Below are positions 26,665 to 35,071 of a stretch of DNA of 46,302 nt, piece by piece (the first letter of the stretch is position 1; every line of letters starts with the position of its first letter). This stretch comes from Devosia sp. (GTDB lineage Bacteria > Pseudomonadota > Alphaproteobacteria > Rhizobiales > Devosiaceae): the NCBI RefSeq assembly GCF_014860165.1, contig NZ_JACZKG010000042.1, positions 1-46,302 of the forward strand. Direction: 5' to 3'. The notes under the pieces are model-generated. The model did no database searches. It had not been told where the DNA came from and worked only from the letters and a program-made list of their open reading frames with translations. The position numbers and the translations under genes are program-made.

Positions 26665-26688
26665 TTTGTTCTCCTCCTGCCGATGCAG

Positions 26689-26818
26689 AAGGCCCCCTCA
26701 CCCGGCCCTGCGGGCCGACCTCTCCCCCCAAGGGAGAGGTGTCGCTGACGCGACGGGCGGCACCCACCTCTCCCTCTGGGGGAGAGGTCGCCGCGAAGCG
26801 GCGGGTGAGGGGGCCTTG
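26689..26818. repeat. Family A compound palindromic repeat
   Basis: GGCCCCCTCACCCG at the left is matched by CGGGTGAGGGGGCC at the right, with CCTCTCCCCCCAAGGGAGAGG and CCTCTCCCTCTGGGGGAGAGG hairpins inside. It fills the rhaD-rhaI gap, where it may stabilise or attenuate the transcript. Confidence 0.8.
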
Positions 26819-26822
26819 TTTC

Positions 26823-28922
26823 TTACCGCGTAAAGCTCTGGGCATTGCCCGCGTCGACATTGATGATGTTGCCGGTCGACTTGGCCGAGGCTTCCGAAGC
26901 GAAGAAGTAGATGGCTTCGGCGATGTCCTCGGGGAAGACCGACCGCTTGAGCATCGAGCGCTCGCGATACATTTCCTCAAGGCCATCCTTGTCGGTCTTG
27001 TAAGTCGATGCGCGCTGCTCAAGCCACTCGCCCGCCCAAATCTTCGAGCCACGCAACACCGCATCGGGGTTCACGACATTGACCCGGATCTGCTCGCCCG
27101 CGCCTTCAAGCGCCAGGCAACGGGCCAGATGGATTTCCGCCGCCTTGGCGGTGCAATAGGCCGAGGCATTGGGCGAAGCCGCCAGGCCGTTCTTGGACGC
27201 CACGAACACCACATTGCCACCGATCTTCTGCGCCCGGAACAGCCGGAACGCCTCCCGCGACACGAGGAAATACCCCGTGCTGAGGATGTCCATGTTCTTG
27301 TTCCACAGTTCCAGCGACGTCTCCTCGATCGGCGCGGACGAGGCGATGCCGGCATTGGACACGAGGATATCGAGCCCGCCAAACTCCACCACCGCCTCGG
27401 CAAAGCCCGCGATCACCACGGCCTCCTGCGTCACGTTGAGCTTTACCGGACGGACGAAGTCCTTGCCGAACACCCCGCCAAGTTCCTCGGTGGCGGCAGC
27501 CAGCGCGTTCTCGTCGATATCGGCGAGCACAACGCAGGCGCCCTCGCGCAGCAGGCGCACCGCCGTGGCCTTGCCGATGCCGCCGGCACCGCCAGTGACC
27601 AGCGCAATCTTGCCGGCCAGTGATTTCGGCTTGGGCATGCGCGCCAGCTTGGCCTCTTCGAGCAGCCAGTATTCGATGTCGAAGGCTTCCTGCTCGGGCA
27701 GGCCGACATAGGTGGAGACTGTCGAGGCGCCGCGCATCACATTGATGGCGTTGACATAGAACTCGCCGGAAATGCGGGCCGTGGCCTTGTCCTTGGCAAA
27801 GGTGAACATGCCCACGCCCGGCATCAGGTACACCACCGCATTGGGGTCGCGCACGGCAGGCGAATTGTCGTGCTTGCAGCGGTCGTAATAGGCCTGATAG
27901 TCGACGCGATAGGCGGCGATCTGGTCGGCCAAGCCGGCGATGACCTTGTCCACATCAGGATTGGCTGGGTCGAAGTCGATGACCAGCGGGCGGATCTTGG
28001 TGCGCAGGAAGTGGTCCGGGCACGACGTGCCCAAAGCCGCCAGCGGCCTCAGGTTGTTGGAATTGACGAATTCCAGCACTGCGGCCGAGTCATCGAAATG
28101 GCCCAGCTTGTGGCTGTCTTCCGAAATGAAGCCACGAATTTTCGGCATCAGTCGCGCGGCAATGGCGCGGCGCTGCTCTGCGGGCAGCGACTGCACCGTA
28201 GCGCCGCCAAAGATCGTCTTGCCCTCGGTCTGCTGTTCGAACCACTCGATGGCCTGGTTGATGATGCCGATGGTGGTCTCGTAGCATTCCTTGGGCGTGT
28301 CGCCCCAGGTGAAGAGACCATGCGACTCCAGGATCAGCCCCTTGGCATTGGGGTTCTCCTCGCAGAACTTGCCCAGCCACAGGCCCAGCTCGAAGCCCGG
28401 CTTCTTCCACGGCAGCCAGCCGATTGTGTCGCCGAAAATTTGCTGGGTGAGTTCGCGTGAATTCTGCGAAGCTGCGATGGCGATGATCGCGTCCGGATGC
28501 ATGTGATCGACGAACGGCCGGTTCACATAGGCATGCAGCGGCGTATCGATCGAGGCCGCGCGCGGGTTGAGGTTGAAGGTGGCGTGGGGCAGGTAGCCCA
28601 CCATCTCGTCTTCGAATTCCACCCCGCGATAGAGGCCCTTCAGCGCCCGCAGCTTGTCCATGTAGAGCGTCGAGAAGCCATCAAGCTTGATCGAGGCGCT
28701 GTCGCCGCCCGACCCCTTGACCCACAGGACCTCGACCATTTCGCCGGTCAGCGGGTCCTTCTGCATGATCTTGGAGGAGGTGTTGCCGCCGCCATAATTG
28801 GTCACCCGCTTGTCACTGCCGAGCAGGTTGCTGCGATAGACGAGGCGCTCCGGCTCGCTCATGGCGGCAGCCTTGGCATCGTCCCAAAGGTTGGCGAGGC
28901 GCTTGGGCGCTGAAGTGGACAT
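26823..28922 (-). CDS. rhaD: Bifunctional rhamnulose-1-phosphate aldolase / L-lactaldehyde dehydrogenase RhaD
   Basis: A 699-residue fusion. The N-terminal class II aldolase domain (about 1-410) shows YGGGNTSSKI, the zinc-site HMHPDAIIAIA and ILESHGLFTWG. The C-terminal short-chain dehydrogenase domain (about 440-699) shows ALVTGGAGGIGKATA, the VSNAGIA motif and the YCTAKAA catalytic Tyr-Lys pair. The enzyme splits rhamnulose-1-phosphate to DHAP and L-lactaldehyde, then oxidises the latter to lactate. The ATG at 28922 has GGGAGGAG upstream. It heads rhaD-rhaI, divergent from rhaR. Confidence 0.93.
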   Translation of the reverse strand: MSTSAPKRLANLWDDAKAAAMSEPERLVYRSNLLGSDKRVTNYGGGNTSSKIMQKDPLTGEMVEVLWVKGSGGDSASIKLDGFSTLYMDKLRALKGLYRGVEFEDEMVGYLPHATFNLNPRAASIDTPLHAYVNRPFVDHMHPDAIIAIAASQNSRELTQQIFGDTIGWLPWKKPGFELGLWLGKFCEENPNAKGLILESHGLFTWGDTPKECYETTIGIINQAIEWFEQQTEGKTIFGGATVQSLPAEQRRAIAARLMPKIRGFISEDSHKLGHFDDSAAVLEFVNSNNLRPLAALGTSCPDHFLRTKIRPLVIDFDPANPDVDKVIAGLADQIAAYRVDYQAYYDRCKHDNSPAVRDPNAVVYLMPGVGMFTFAKDKATARISGEFYVNAINVMRGASTVSTYVGLPEQEAFDIEYWLLEEAKLARMPKPKSLAGKIALVTGGAGGIGKATAVRLLREGACVVLADIDENALAAATEELGGVFGKDFVRPVKLNVTQEAVVIAGFAEAVVEFGGLDILVSNAGIASSAPIEETSLELWNKNMDILSTGYFLVSREAFRLFRAQKIGGNVVFVASKNGLAASPNASAYCTAKAAEIHLARCLALEGAGEQIRVNVVNPDAVLRGSKIWAGEWLEQRASTYKTDKDGLEEMYRERSMLKRSVFPEDIAEAIYFFASEASAKSTGNIINVDAGNAQSFTR

Positions 28923-28986
28923 GAAACTCCTCCCAGAGGGCAATTTGACAAAGAATTGGCCGGACATGGCCACGATCGATCATCGG

Positions 28987-29067
28987 TGTCAATCACAAAC
29001 GATCAGAAGCGCGCATGTTTGACCAACATATGTCGAAATTGACGGTTTGATGATTGACAGTGATTGA
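28987..29067. promoter_or_regulatory. Probable RhaR operators in the rhaD-rhaR gap
   Basis: TGTCAATCA (28987-28995) is the perfect reverse complement of TGATTGACA (29051-29059), and a third TGATTGA copy follows at 29061-29067. Spaced TGATTGA copies between a DeoR-type regulator and its divergent target are likely binding sites that could be looped. The site assignment is inference. Confidence 0.45.
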
Positions 29068-29104
29068 AATCGGTGTGAAGGAATGCGCCAGGGAGATAGC
29101 AGCC

Positions 29105-29911
29105 TTGCACGAAACCGAACGCCAGAGAGTGATCATTGCAGCCGTCCAGACCCGGCCGGTGGCAACCGTTGCCGAGCTCTGCGAGGTCACCGGATCGTCG
29201 GAAGCCACCATTCGCCGGGACATAGCGGCGCTGCATGTACAGGGCAGGTTGCGCCGGGTGCGCGGCGGCGCCGAGGCGCTGACGCCTCCGGAACAGGGCG
29301 GGCTGATGGGTCGGCCCTTCTCCGTCAATGAAACGATCAACATCGCGCAGAAACGCGCCATCGCCCGTGCCGCGGTTGACCTGTGCAACGATGGCGAGCC
29401 GATCATCATCAATGGCGGCACCACCACCTACCAGATGGTGCATCACCTGACCGATCGCCGCTTGAGCGTCTTCACCAATAGCTTCGGCATCGCCGAATAT
29501 CTCATCCACAATTCGCGCTGCTCCGTCGTCATTCCAGGCGGTACGGTCTATCGCGAGCAGAATGTCATCCTCTCGCCCTTCGGTGGCGTGGTGGCATCGC
29601 ATTTCTATGCCAAGCGCATGTTCATCGGCTGCCAGGGCATCGGCGCGCACGGACTGATGGAGGCCGATCCCATGATCGTCCAGTCCGAGCTCGGCCTGAT
29701 TGGCCAGGCCGACGAGCTGATCGTCCTGGCTGACTCATCCAAGTTTTCGGGAAGATCGAGCCTCATCCTGTGTGGGCTCGACCGGATAGCTGCCGTCATA
29801 ACAGACAGCGGCATTCGCGACGAAGACCGCCAAATGCTGGAAACGGCAGGCGTGCGGCTCATCGTGGCGGAAACGACTGCTCAGGCCGACCGTCAAGCCA
29901 CGGTCGCCTGA
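29105..29911 (+). CDS. rhaR: DeoR-family regulator of rhamnose genes RhaR
   Basis: A 268-residue repressor. An N-terminal helix-turn-helix (ATVAELCEVTGSSEATIRRDIAAL) is followed by a sugar-phosphate isomerase-like sensor domain (IIINGGTTTYQMVHHL, SVFTNSFGIAEYL, DSSKFSGRSSLILC). I chose the TTG at 29105: it lies 8 bases after GGGAGA and gives the usual short N-terminus (HETERQ). An in-frame TTG at 29054 would add 17 residues but has no ribosome site and would read through the proposed operators. It is upstream of rhaSTPQU and divergent from rhaDI. Confidence 0.88.
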   Translation: MHETERQRVIIAAVQTRPVATVAELCEVTGSSEATIRRDIAALHVQGRLRRVRGGAEALTPPEQGGLMGRPFSVNETINIAQKRAIARAAVDLCNDGEPIIINGGTTTYQMVHHLTDRRLSVFTNSFGIAEYLIHNSRCSVVIPGGTVYREQNVILSPFGGVVASHFYAKRMFIGCQGIGAHGLMEADPMIVQSELGLIGQADELIVLADSSKFSGRSSLILCGLDRIAAVITDSGIRDEDRQMLETAGVRLIVAETTAQADRQATVA

Positions 29912-29954
29912 GATCGCAAGACCAAGACCAGAATGTCCCAGGGAGGGATTACCA

Positions 29955-30941
29955 ATGAAGCTCTTGAAGATTTTGGCCGCTACCACTGCCGTCGCAGTGC
30001 TGCTTGCCGCCCCGGCCTATGCCCAGACCCGCATCGCGCTGGTCGTCAAATCGCTCGGCAACGGCTTCTTCGACGCCGCCAACAAAGGCGCCCAGGAAGC
30101 AGCCGCCGAACTGGGTGACGTCGAAGTCATCTATACCGGCCCGACCGCTGCCACCGCCGAAGCCCAGATCGAAGTCATCAACTCGCTGATCGCCCAGCAG
30201 GTCGATGCCATCGCCATCTCGGCCAACGATCCCGACGCTCTCGTCCCGGCCCTGCAGAAGGCCATGGAACGCGGCATCAAGGTCATCAGCTGGGATTCGG
30301 GCGTGGCGCCGGAAGGCCGCCAGCTGCACCTGAACCCGTCGGAAACCGCCCTGATTGGCGAAACCATCATCAAGCTGGCCGCCGATTACCTGCCTGAGGG
30401 CGGCGATGTCGCCATCCTCTCGGCCTCCTCGACCGCGACCAACCAGAATGCCTGGATCGAAGCCGCCAAGGCCGCGCTGCCCGAGAAGTTCGCCAATATC
30501 AACCTCGTCGCCGTCGTCTATGGCGATGACGACTCGGTCAAGTCGACCGACGAAGCCAAGGGCCTGATCGCCTCCTACCCCGACCTCAAGGCCATCATTG
30601 CCCCGACCACCGTCGGCGTCGTGGCTGCCGCGCAGGTCGTCACCGACCAGAACCTCATCGGCAAGGTCAACGTTACCGGCCTCGCGCTCCCGTCCGAGTT
30701 CAAGCAGTTCGTCGACAACGGCGCTTCGCAGGCCGTGGCTTTGTGGAACCCGATCGACCTGGGCTATGCCGCAGTCATGCTGGCCAATGACTTGGTCGAA
30801 GGTGGTGAAGCTGCTCCGGGCGCAACGCTCTCGATGGGCCGCATGGGCGAACTGACCCTCGACGACACCAATTCGGGCGCCATGGCCGCTCCCTTCACCT
30901 TCGACAAGTCCAACATCGAAGAATTCTCCAAGATCTACTAA
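29955..30941 (+). CDS. rhaS: L-rhamnose ABC importer binding protein RhaS
   Basis: A 328-residue periplasmic binding protein with a signal peptide cleaved after about residue 23 (APAYAQ). The peripla_BP_4 pattern is clear: ALVVKSLGNGFFDAANKGAQEAA, DAIAISANDPDALVPAL, KVISWDSGVAPEGRQLHLNP and the late MGRMGELTLDD. This family is the rhamnose-binding protein of the rhizobial rha locus. AGGGAGGG precedes the ATG. It follows rhaR by 43 bases. Confidence 0.93.
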   Translation: MKLLKILAATTAVAVLLAAPAYAQTRIALVVKSLGNGFFDAANKGAQEAAAELGDVEVIYTGPTAATAEAQIEVINSLIAQQVDAIAISANDPDALVPALQKAMERGIKVISWDSGVAPEGRQLHLNPSETALIGETIIKLAADYLPEGGDVAILSASSTATNQNAWIEAAKAALPEKFANINLVAVVYGDDDSVKSTDEAKGLIASYPDLKAIIAPTTVGVVAAAQVVTDQNLIGKVNVTGLALPSEFKQFVDNGASQAVALWNPIDLGYAAVMLANDLVEGGEAAPGATLSMGRMGELTLDDTNSGAMAAPFTFDKSNIEEFSKIY

Positions 30942-30950
30942 GACCGAAAT

Positions 30951-30972
30951 GGCCGGGCGTTCGCGCCCGGCC
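30951..30972 (+). terminator. UUCG-capped hairpin after rhaS
   Basis: A 9-base perfect stem (GGCCGGGCG/CGCCCGGCC) is closed by a TTCG tetraloop, 9 bases past the rhaS stop. No clear T run follows, so it is more likely a transcript-protecting or attenuating hairpin than a full terminator. Either would keep rhaS above the downstream genes. Confidence 0.6.
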
Positions 30973-30994
30973 ACACTCTTGTAACAGTCTACGG

Positions 30995-31076
30995 CGTCAT
31001 TCCCGCGAAGGCGGGAATCCACTCTTTCTCTGCCGACCTGCGGCAAGGATGGATTCCCGCCTTCGCGGGAATGACG
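30995..31076. repeat. Family B palindromic repeat
   Basis: CGTCATTCCCGCGAAGGCGGGAATCCA and its exact complement enclose a centre with a small TGCCG/CGGCA pairing. It lies inside the rha operon between rhaS and rhaT. Confidence 0.88.
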
Positions 31077-31110
31077 TGGTGGTAGGCATAGCCACGGCAG
31101 CCCAAGCACC

Positions 31111-32616
31111 ATGACCGACCCCATCCTCACCCTGTCAGGCATATCCAAGAGCTTTCCCGGAGTGCGGGCGCTCCATGATGTGTCGCTGGAACTCTATGCC
31201 GGCGAAGTCACCGCGCTGATCGGCGAGAACGGGGCGGGGAAATCCACGCTGGTCAAGACGCTGACCGGCATCTACCAGCCCGATGCCGGCGAAATCCGCG
31301 TTGGCGGGCAGCTGGTCACCCTGCCCACGGCGCATTCGGCTTCCGCGCTGGGCATCACCGCCATCCATCAGGAAACCGTGCTGTTCGATGAGATGACCGT
31401 AGCCGAGAACATCTATCTGGGCCACGCGCCGCGCAATCGCTTCGGGATGATCGATTGGCGCAAGATGCGGGCTGAAGCGCAGGAGACGCTCGACTCCATG
31501 GCAGCTGGCATCGACGCCGGCATCCAGCTCAAGGAACTCGGCATCGCCAAGAAGCACCTGGTGGCCGTGGCGCGGGCGCTCAGCATCGATGCCCAGGTCG
31601 TCATCATGGACGAACCCACCGCCGCATTGAGCCAGAAGGAGATCGAAGAGCTCTATGTGCTCATCGAACTGCTCAAGCAGGACGGCAAGGCCATCCTCTT
31701 CATCAGCCACAAGTTCGACGAGATCTACCGCATCGCCGACCGCTTCACCGTGTTCCGCGATGGCGAGCAGGTGGGCAAAGGCTTCATCAAGGACACCAGC
31801 CAAAGCCAGATCGTGCAACTGATGGTGGGTCGCGCGGTGGACCACATTTTCCCAGAGCGCGTTGCCGTGATCGGCCAGGCCGTGCTCGAGGCCAAGGGGC
31901 TGAGCCACCCCACCGAGTTCGAGGACATTTCATTCTCGGTCCGCAAGGGTGAAATCCTCGGCTTTTATGGCCTGGTCGGGGCAGGGCGCTCCGAAGTGAT
32001 GCAGGCTGTATTCGGCCTGACCCAGACCTCGGCGGGCACGCTGACCCTGGATGGACAGGTCATCGCGCCGAAGTCTCCCGCCGATGCCGTCGATGCTGGC
32101 ATCGTCTATGTGCCCGAGGAACGCGGCAAGCAGGGCGTGATCACGGGCGAACCGATTTTCAAGAACGTTTCCCTCCCCTCGCTGGGCAAGACCAGCAAGT
32201 CCGGCTTCCTGCGCATGGCGGAGGAATTCGCCTTGGCTCGCACCTATACCGAGCGGCTGGACCTGCGCGCGTCTTCGCTGAGCCAGGATGTCTCGACCCT
32301 GTCGGGCGGTAACCAGCAGAAGGTGGTCATCGCCAAATGGCTGGCGACCCTGCCCAAGGTCATCATCCTCGATGAACCCACCAAGGGCATCGATATCGGC
32401 TCCAAGGCTGCCGTGCATGGTTTCATGGCCGAGCTGGTGGCGCAGGGGCTCAGCGTCATCATGGTCTCCTCCGAACTCCCCGAAATCCTTGGCATGAGCG
32501 ACCGCATCGTCGTGATGCGCGAAGGCCGGGTTATCGACACGCTCGACAATAAGGGACTCAGGCCCGAGACGTTGGTGCGGCTGGCCGCCGGCATTGCCGA
32601 GGAGCAGGCAGCATGA
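31111..32616 (+). CDS. rhaT: L-rhamnose ABC importer ATPase RhaT
   Basis: A 501-residue fused double ATPase. Domain 1 has GENGAGKSTLVKTL and VVIMDEPTAALS; domain 2 has GLVGAGRSEVMQAVFG, LSGGNQQKVVIAKWL and VIILDEPTKGID. The layout is that of the carbohydrate-uptake class 2 importers. It begins 169 bases after rhaS, past a hairpin and a repeat, and overlaps rhaP by 4 bases. Paired with RhaS, RhaP and RhaQ it drives rhamnose uptake. Confidence 0.92.
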   Translation: MTDPILTLSGISKSFPGVRALHDVSLELYAGEVTALIGENGAGKSTLVKTLTGIYQPDAGEIRVGGQLVTLPTAHSASALGITAIHQETVLFDEMTVAENIYLGHAPRNRFGMIDWRKMRAEAQETLDSMAAGIDAGIQLKELGIAKKHLVAVARALSIDAQVVIMDEPTAALSQKEIEELYVLIELLKQDGKAILFISHKFDEIYRIADRFTVFRDGEQVGKGFIKDTSQSQIVQLMVGRAVDHIFPERVAVIGQAVLEAKGLSHPTEFEDISFSVRKGEILGFYGLVGAGRSEVMQAVFGLTQTSAGTLTLDGQVIAPKSPADAVDAGIVYVPEERGKQGVITGEPIFKNVSLPSLGKTSKSGFLRMAEEFALARTYTERLDLRASSLSQDVSTLSGGNQQKVVIAKWLATLPKVIILDEPTKGIDIGSKAAVHGFMAELVAQGLSVIMVSSELPEILGMSDRIVVMREGRVIDTLDNKGLRPETLVRLAAGIAEEQAA

Positions 32617-33590
32617 ACCGGTTGCTCAAGCATCGCGAAATCTTCCTCGCCCTCGCCATCCTGCTCGTCCTCGTGCTGGTCACCGCGCGCTTCCCGCGCT
32701 TCGCCCAGCCGGGAAACCTCCTGACCATCTTCAACGATACCTCCATCCTGATGATGCTGGCGCTGGGCCAGATGGCCGTCATCCTGACCCGCTCCATCGA
32801 CCTCTCCATGGCGGCAAACCTGGCGCTGACGGGCATGATCGTCGCCATGACCAATGCGGCCTTCCCTGGCGTGCCCATCCCGTTGCTGATGGCCATGTGC
32901 GTGGTGATCGGGGCCGGCCTTGGCGCGTTCAACGGCATCCTGGTGTGGAAGCTCAATATTCCGCCCATCGTGGTGACTTTGGGCACGCTGACCATTTTCC
33001 GCGGCCTCGTCTTCGTGATTTCCGGTGGCGCATGGGTGAACGCAGCGCAGATGAGCGCCGACTTCATCGGGCTGCAGCGCGCCGTCTTCCTCGGCCTGCC
33101 GGTGCTGAGCTGGTTCGCCATCGCGACGGCGCTGGTCTTCTGGGTCGTGATGACCCGTACGCCCCTGGGCCGCTCGCTCTATGCCATCGGCGTGAACCCG
33201 ACGGCCTCGGTCTATACCGGCATCAATGTGGGCCGCACCAAGTTCTATGCTTTCGTCATCTCCGGCGCAGTGGCCGGGCTCTGCGGCTATCTCTGGGTTT
33301 CGCGCTACGTCATCGCCTCCGTCGAAGTTGCGGGCGGCTATGAATTGACCATCATCGCCGCCTGCGTCATCGGCGGGGTCTCGATCGCCGGCGGCATCGG
33401 CAGCGTGGCCGGCGTCCTGCTGGGCGCCATCTTCCTCGGCGTCATCAACAACGCCCTGCCGGTCATCAACATCAGCCCGTTCTGGCAGATGGCCATCTCG
33501 GGCACCGCCATCCTGCTGGCCGTCGTCCTCAACGCCCGCGGCGAGCGCCGCAAGGGGCGGATCATTCTCAAGAAGGCGGAGGCAACATGA
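32613..33590 (+). CDS. rhaP: L-rhamnose ABC importer permease RhaP
   Basis: A 325-residue BPD_transp_2 permease with eight to ten hydrophobic helices. LALGQMAVILTRSIDLSMAANLALTG and the late ACVIGGVSIAGGIGSVAGVLLGAIF are the family motifs. ATGA overlaps on both sides link it to rhaT and rhaQ. Two different permeases are usual for this importer. Confidence 0.92.
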   Translation: MNRLLKHREIFLALAILLVLVLVTARFPRFAQPGNLLTIFNDTSILMMLALGQMAVILTRSIDLSMAANLALTGMIVAMTNAAFPGVPIPLLMAMCVVIGAGLGAFNGILVWKLNIPPIVVTLGTLTIFRGLVFVISGGAWVNAAQMSADFIGLQRAVFLGLPVLSWFAIATALVFWVVMTRTPLGRSLYAIGVNPTASVYTGINVGRTKFYAFVISGAVAGLCGYLWVSRYVIASVEVAGGYELTIIAACVIGGVSIAGGIGSVAGVLLGAIFLGVINNALPVINISPFWQMAISGTAILLAVVLNARGERRKGRIILKKAEAT

Positions 33591-34582
33591 CCGACACCAC
33601 CCTCCACCGCAGCCTCCCCGACCGCCTCGACAACCCGCTCAAATCCGCGGTTTTGAGCTGGGAGAGCCTGCTTGTCCTCGTGGCTGTCGCCATCTTCATC
33701 CTCAATTCCTTCGCGTCGCCCTATTTCCTCAACGCCTGGAGCCTTTCCGACCTCACCTTCAACTTCACCGAAAAGGCCCTGATCGCGCTGGCCATGGCGC
33801 TGCTGATCATCTCGGGTGAAATCGACCTCTCGGTCGCCGCCATTATCGCCCTGGCCTCCACCATGATGGGGCTTGCGCTGCAATATGGCGCCGACACACC
33901 CACTTTGGTCGCCGTCGGCATCGGCGTCGGCATCCTCTGCGGTGCCTTCAACGGCTTCCTCGTCACCGGCCTCAAGCTCCCCTCCATCGTGGTCACGATA
34001 GGCACCATGAGCCTCTTCCGCGGCATCGCCTTCATCATCCTGGGTGACCAGAGCTTCAAGGGCTATCCGCCCAGCTTCTCCTGGTTCGGCCAGGGCTATG
34101 TCTGGTGGGTGATCTCGTTCGAGCTGGTGCTCTTCCTGGTCTGCGCGCTCATCTACTGGGTGCTGCTGCACCGCACCGTATTCGGCCGCCGCATCTTCGC
34201 CATTGGCAACAACGACGTCGCCGCGCAATTCTCCGGCGTGCGCGTCGATCGCATCAAGTTCATCCTCTTCTGCCTCACCGGCCTGATGAGTGGCATTGCC
34301 GCCGTGCTGCTGACCGCCCGGCTCGGCTCGACCCGCCCCTCAATCGCCGAGGGCTTCGAGCTCGAAGCCATCACCATGGTGGTCCTGGGCGGCGTCTCCA
34401 TCCTCGGCGGTGCAGGCTCCATCCTCGGCGTCGTGCTCGCCGCGCTCATCGTCGGCCTCGTCACCTTCGGCCTGGGCCTGCTCAATGTCCCCGGCATTGT
34501 CATGACCATCTTCACCGGCTCGTTGCTGATCGTGGTGATCGCGCTGCCCATTCTCTTTCGCATGTGGAGGCAGCGCGCATGA
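33587..34582 (+). CDS. rhaQ: L-rhamnose ABC importer permease RhaQ
   Basis: A 331-residue second permease, similar in plan to Rha[23 protein letters not shown] near residue 70 and the late [29 protein letters not shown]. It has a longer N-terminal cytoplasmic segment. It overlaps rhaP and rhaU by 4 bases each, so it is tightly coupled within the operon. Confidence 0.92.
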   Translation: MTDTTLHRSLPDRLDNPLKSAVLSWESLLVLVAVAIFILNSFASPYFLNAWSLSDLTFNFTEKALIALAMALLIISGEIDLSVAAIIALASTMMGLALQYGADTPTLVAVGIGVGILCGAFNGFLVTGLKLPSIVVTIGTMSLFRGIAFIILGDQSFKGYPPSFSWFGQGYVWWVISFELVLFLVCALIYWVLLHRTVFGRRIFAIGNNDVAAQFSGVRVDRIKFILFCLTGLMSGIAAVLLTARLGSTRPSIAEGFELEAITMVVLGGVSILGGAGSILGVVLAALIVGLVTFGLGLLNVPGIVMTIFTGSLLIVVIALPILFRMWRQRA

Positions 34583-34911
34583 TTGAGGACGGGGACTACG
34601 AAAAGCACGCCTTCAAGATGCAGCTCAATCCCGGCATGGCCGCCGAATACCGCAAGCGCCATGACGAAATTTTCCCCGAGCTCGTCAACCTGCTGCATGA
34701 GGCCGGGGTGAAGGACTATTCCATCCACCTCGACGAAGAGACCAACATCCTCTTCGGCGTGCTCTGGCGCCGCAAGGACCACACCATGGCCGACCTGCCC
34801 AACACGGCGATCATGCAGCGCTGGTGGGCCCACATGGCCGACGTGATGGCGACCAACGACAGGAACGAGCCCATCGCCATCGACCTCGTCCCGATGTTCT
34901 GGATGAAGTAG
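34579..34911 (+). CDS. rhaU: L-rhamnose mutarotase RhaU (RhaM)
   Basis: A 110-residue dimeric ferredoxin-like protein that interconverts alpha and beta rhamnose. [26 protein letters not shown] holds the conserved Tyr and His; [23 protein letters not shown] and LVPMFWMK complete the family pattern. It overlaps rhaQ by 4 bases. In rhizobial loci the next gene is the kinase rhaK, but here the operon ends. Confidence 0.92.
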   Translation: MIEDGDYEKHAFKMQLNPGMAAEYRKRHDEIFPELVNLLHEAGVKDYSIHLDEETNILFGVLWRRKDHTMADLPNTAIMQRWWAHMADVMATNDRNEPIAIDLVPMFWMK

Positions 34912-34914
34912 CCG

Positions 34915-35004
34915 TCAGCCCGCAAGCAGCTTGCCGAGCCGATCAAGGCGGGCAATCCATGCGCGCCTGCGGTTGGCGATGATAGTCCAGAGCAACTCGG
35001 CCAT
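34915..35004 (-). pseudogene. Micro-ORF resembling the C-terminal tail of ArsR-family proteins
   Basis: A 29-residue frame (ATG at 35004, another at 35010) ending ANRRRAWIARLDRLGKLLAG. It matches the last helix of the ArsR protein at 5705 (NDRRTAWVKRLDRLGDFLAE) at about 12 of 20 positions, but no helix-turn-helix is present upstream. GAAGGA stands 6 bases before the ATG at 35004, so translation is possible. It is either a remnant of a deleted ArsR gene or a short peptide. Confidence 0.4.
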
Positions 35005-35071
35005 GATCATTCCTTCAGTTAAGCCAGCGCCTTAGTAACATGGTTCGGCTAATGGCAGAACTATTAAGTGA

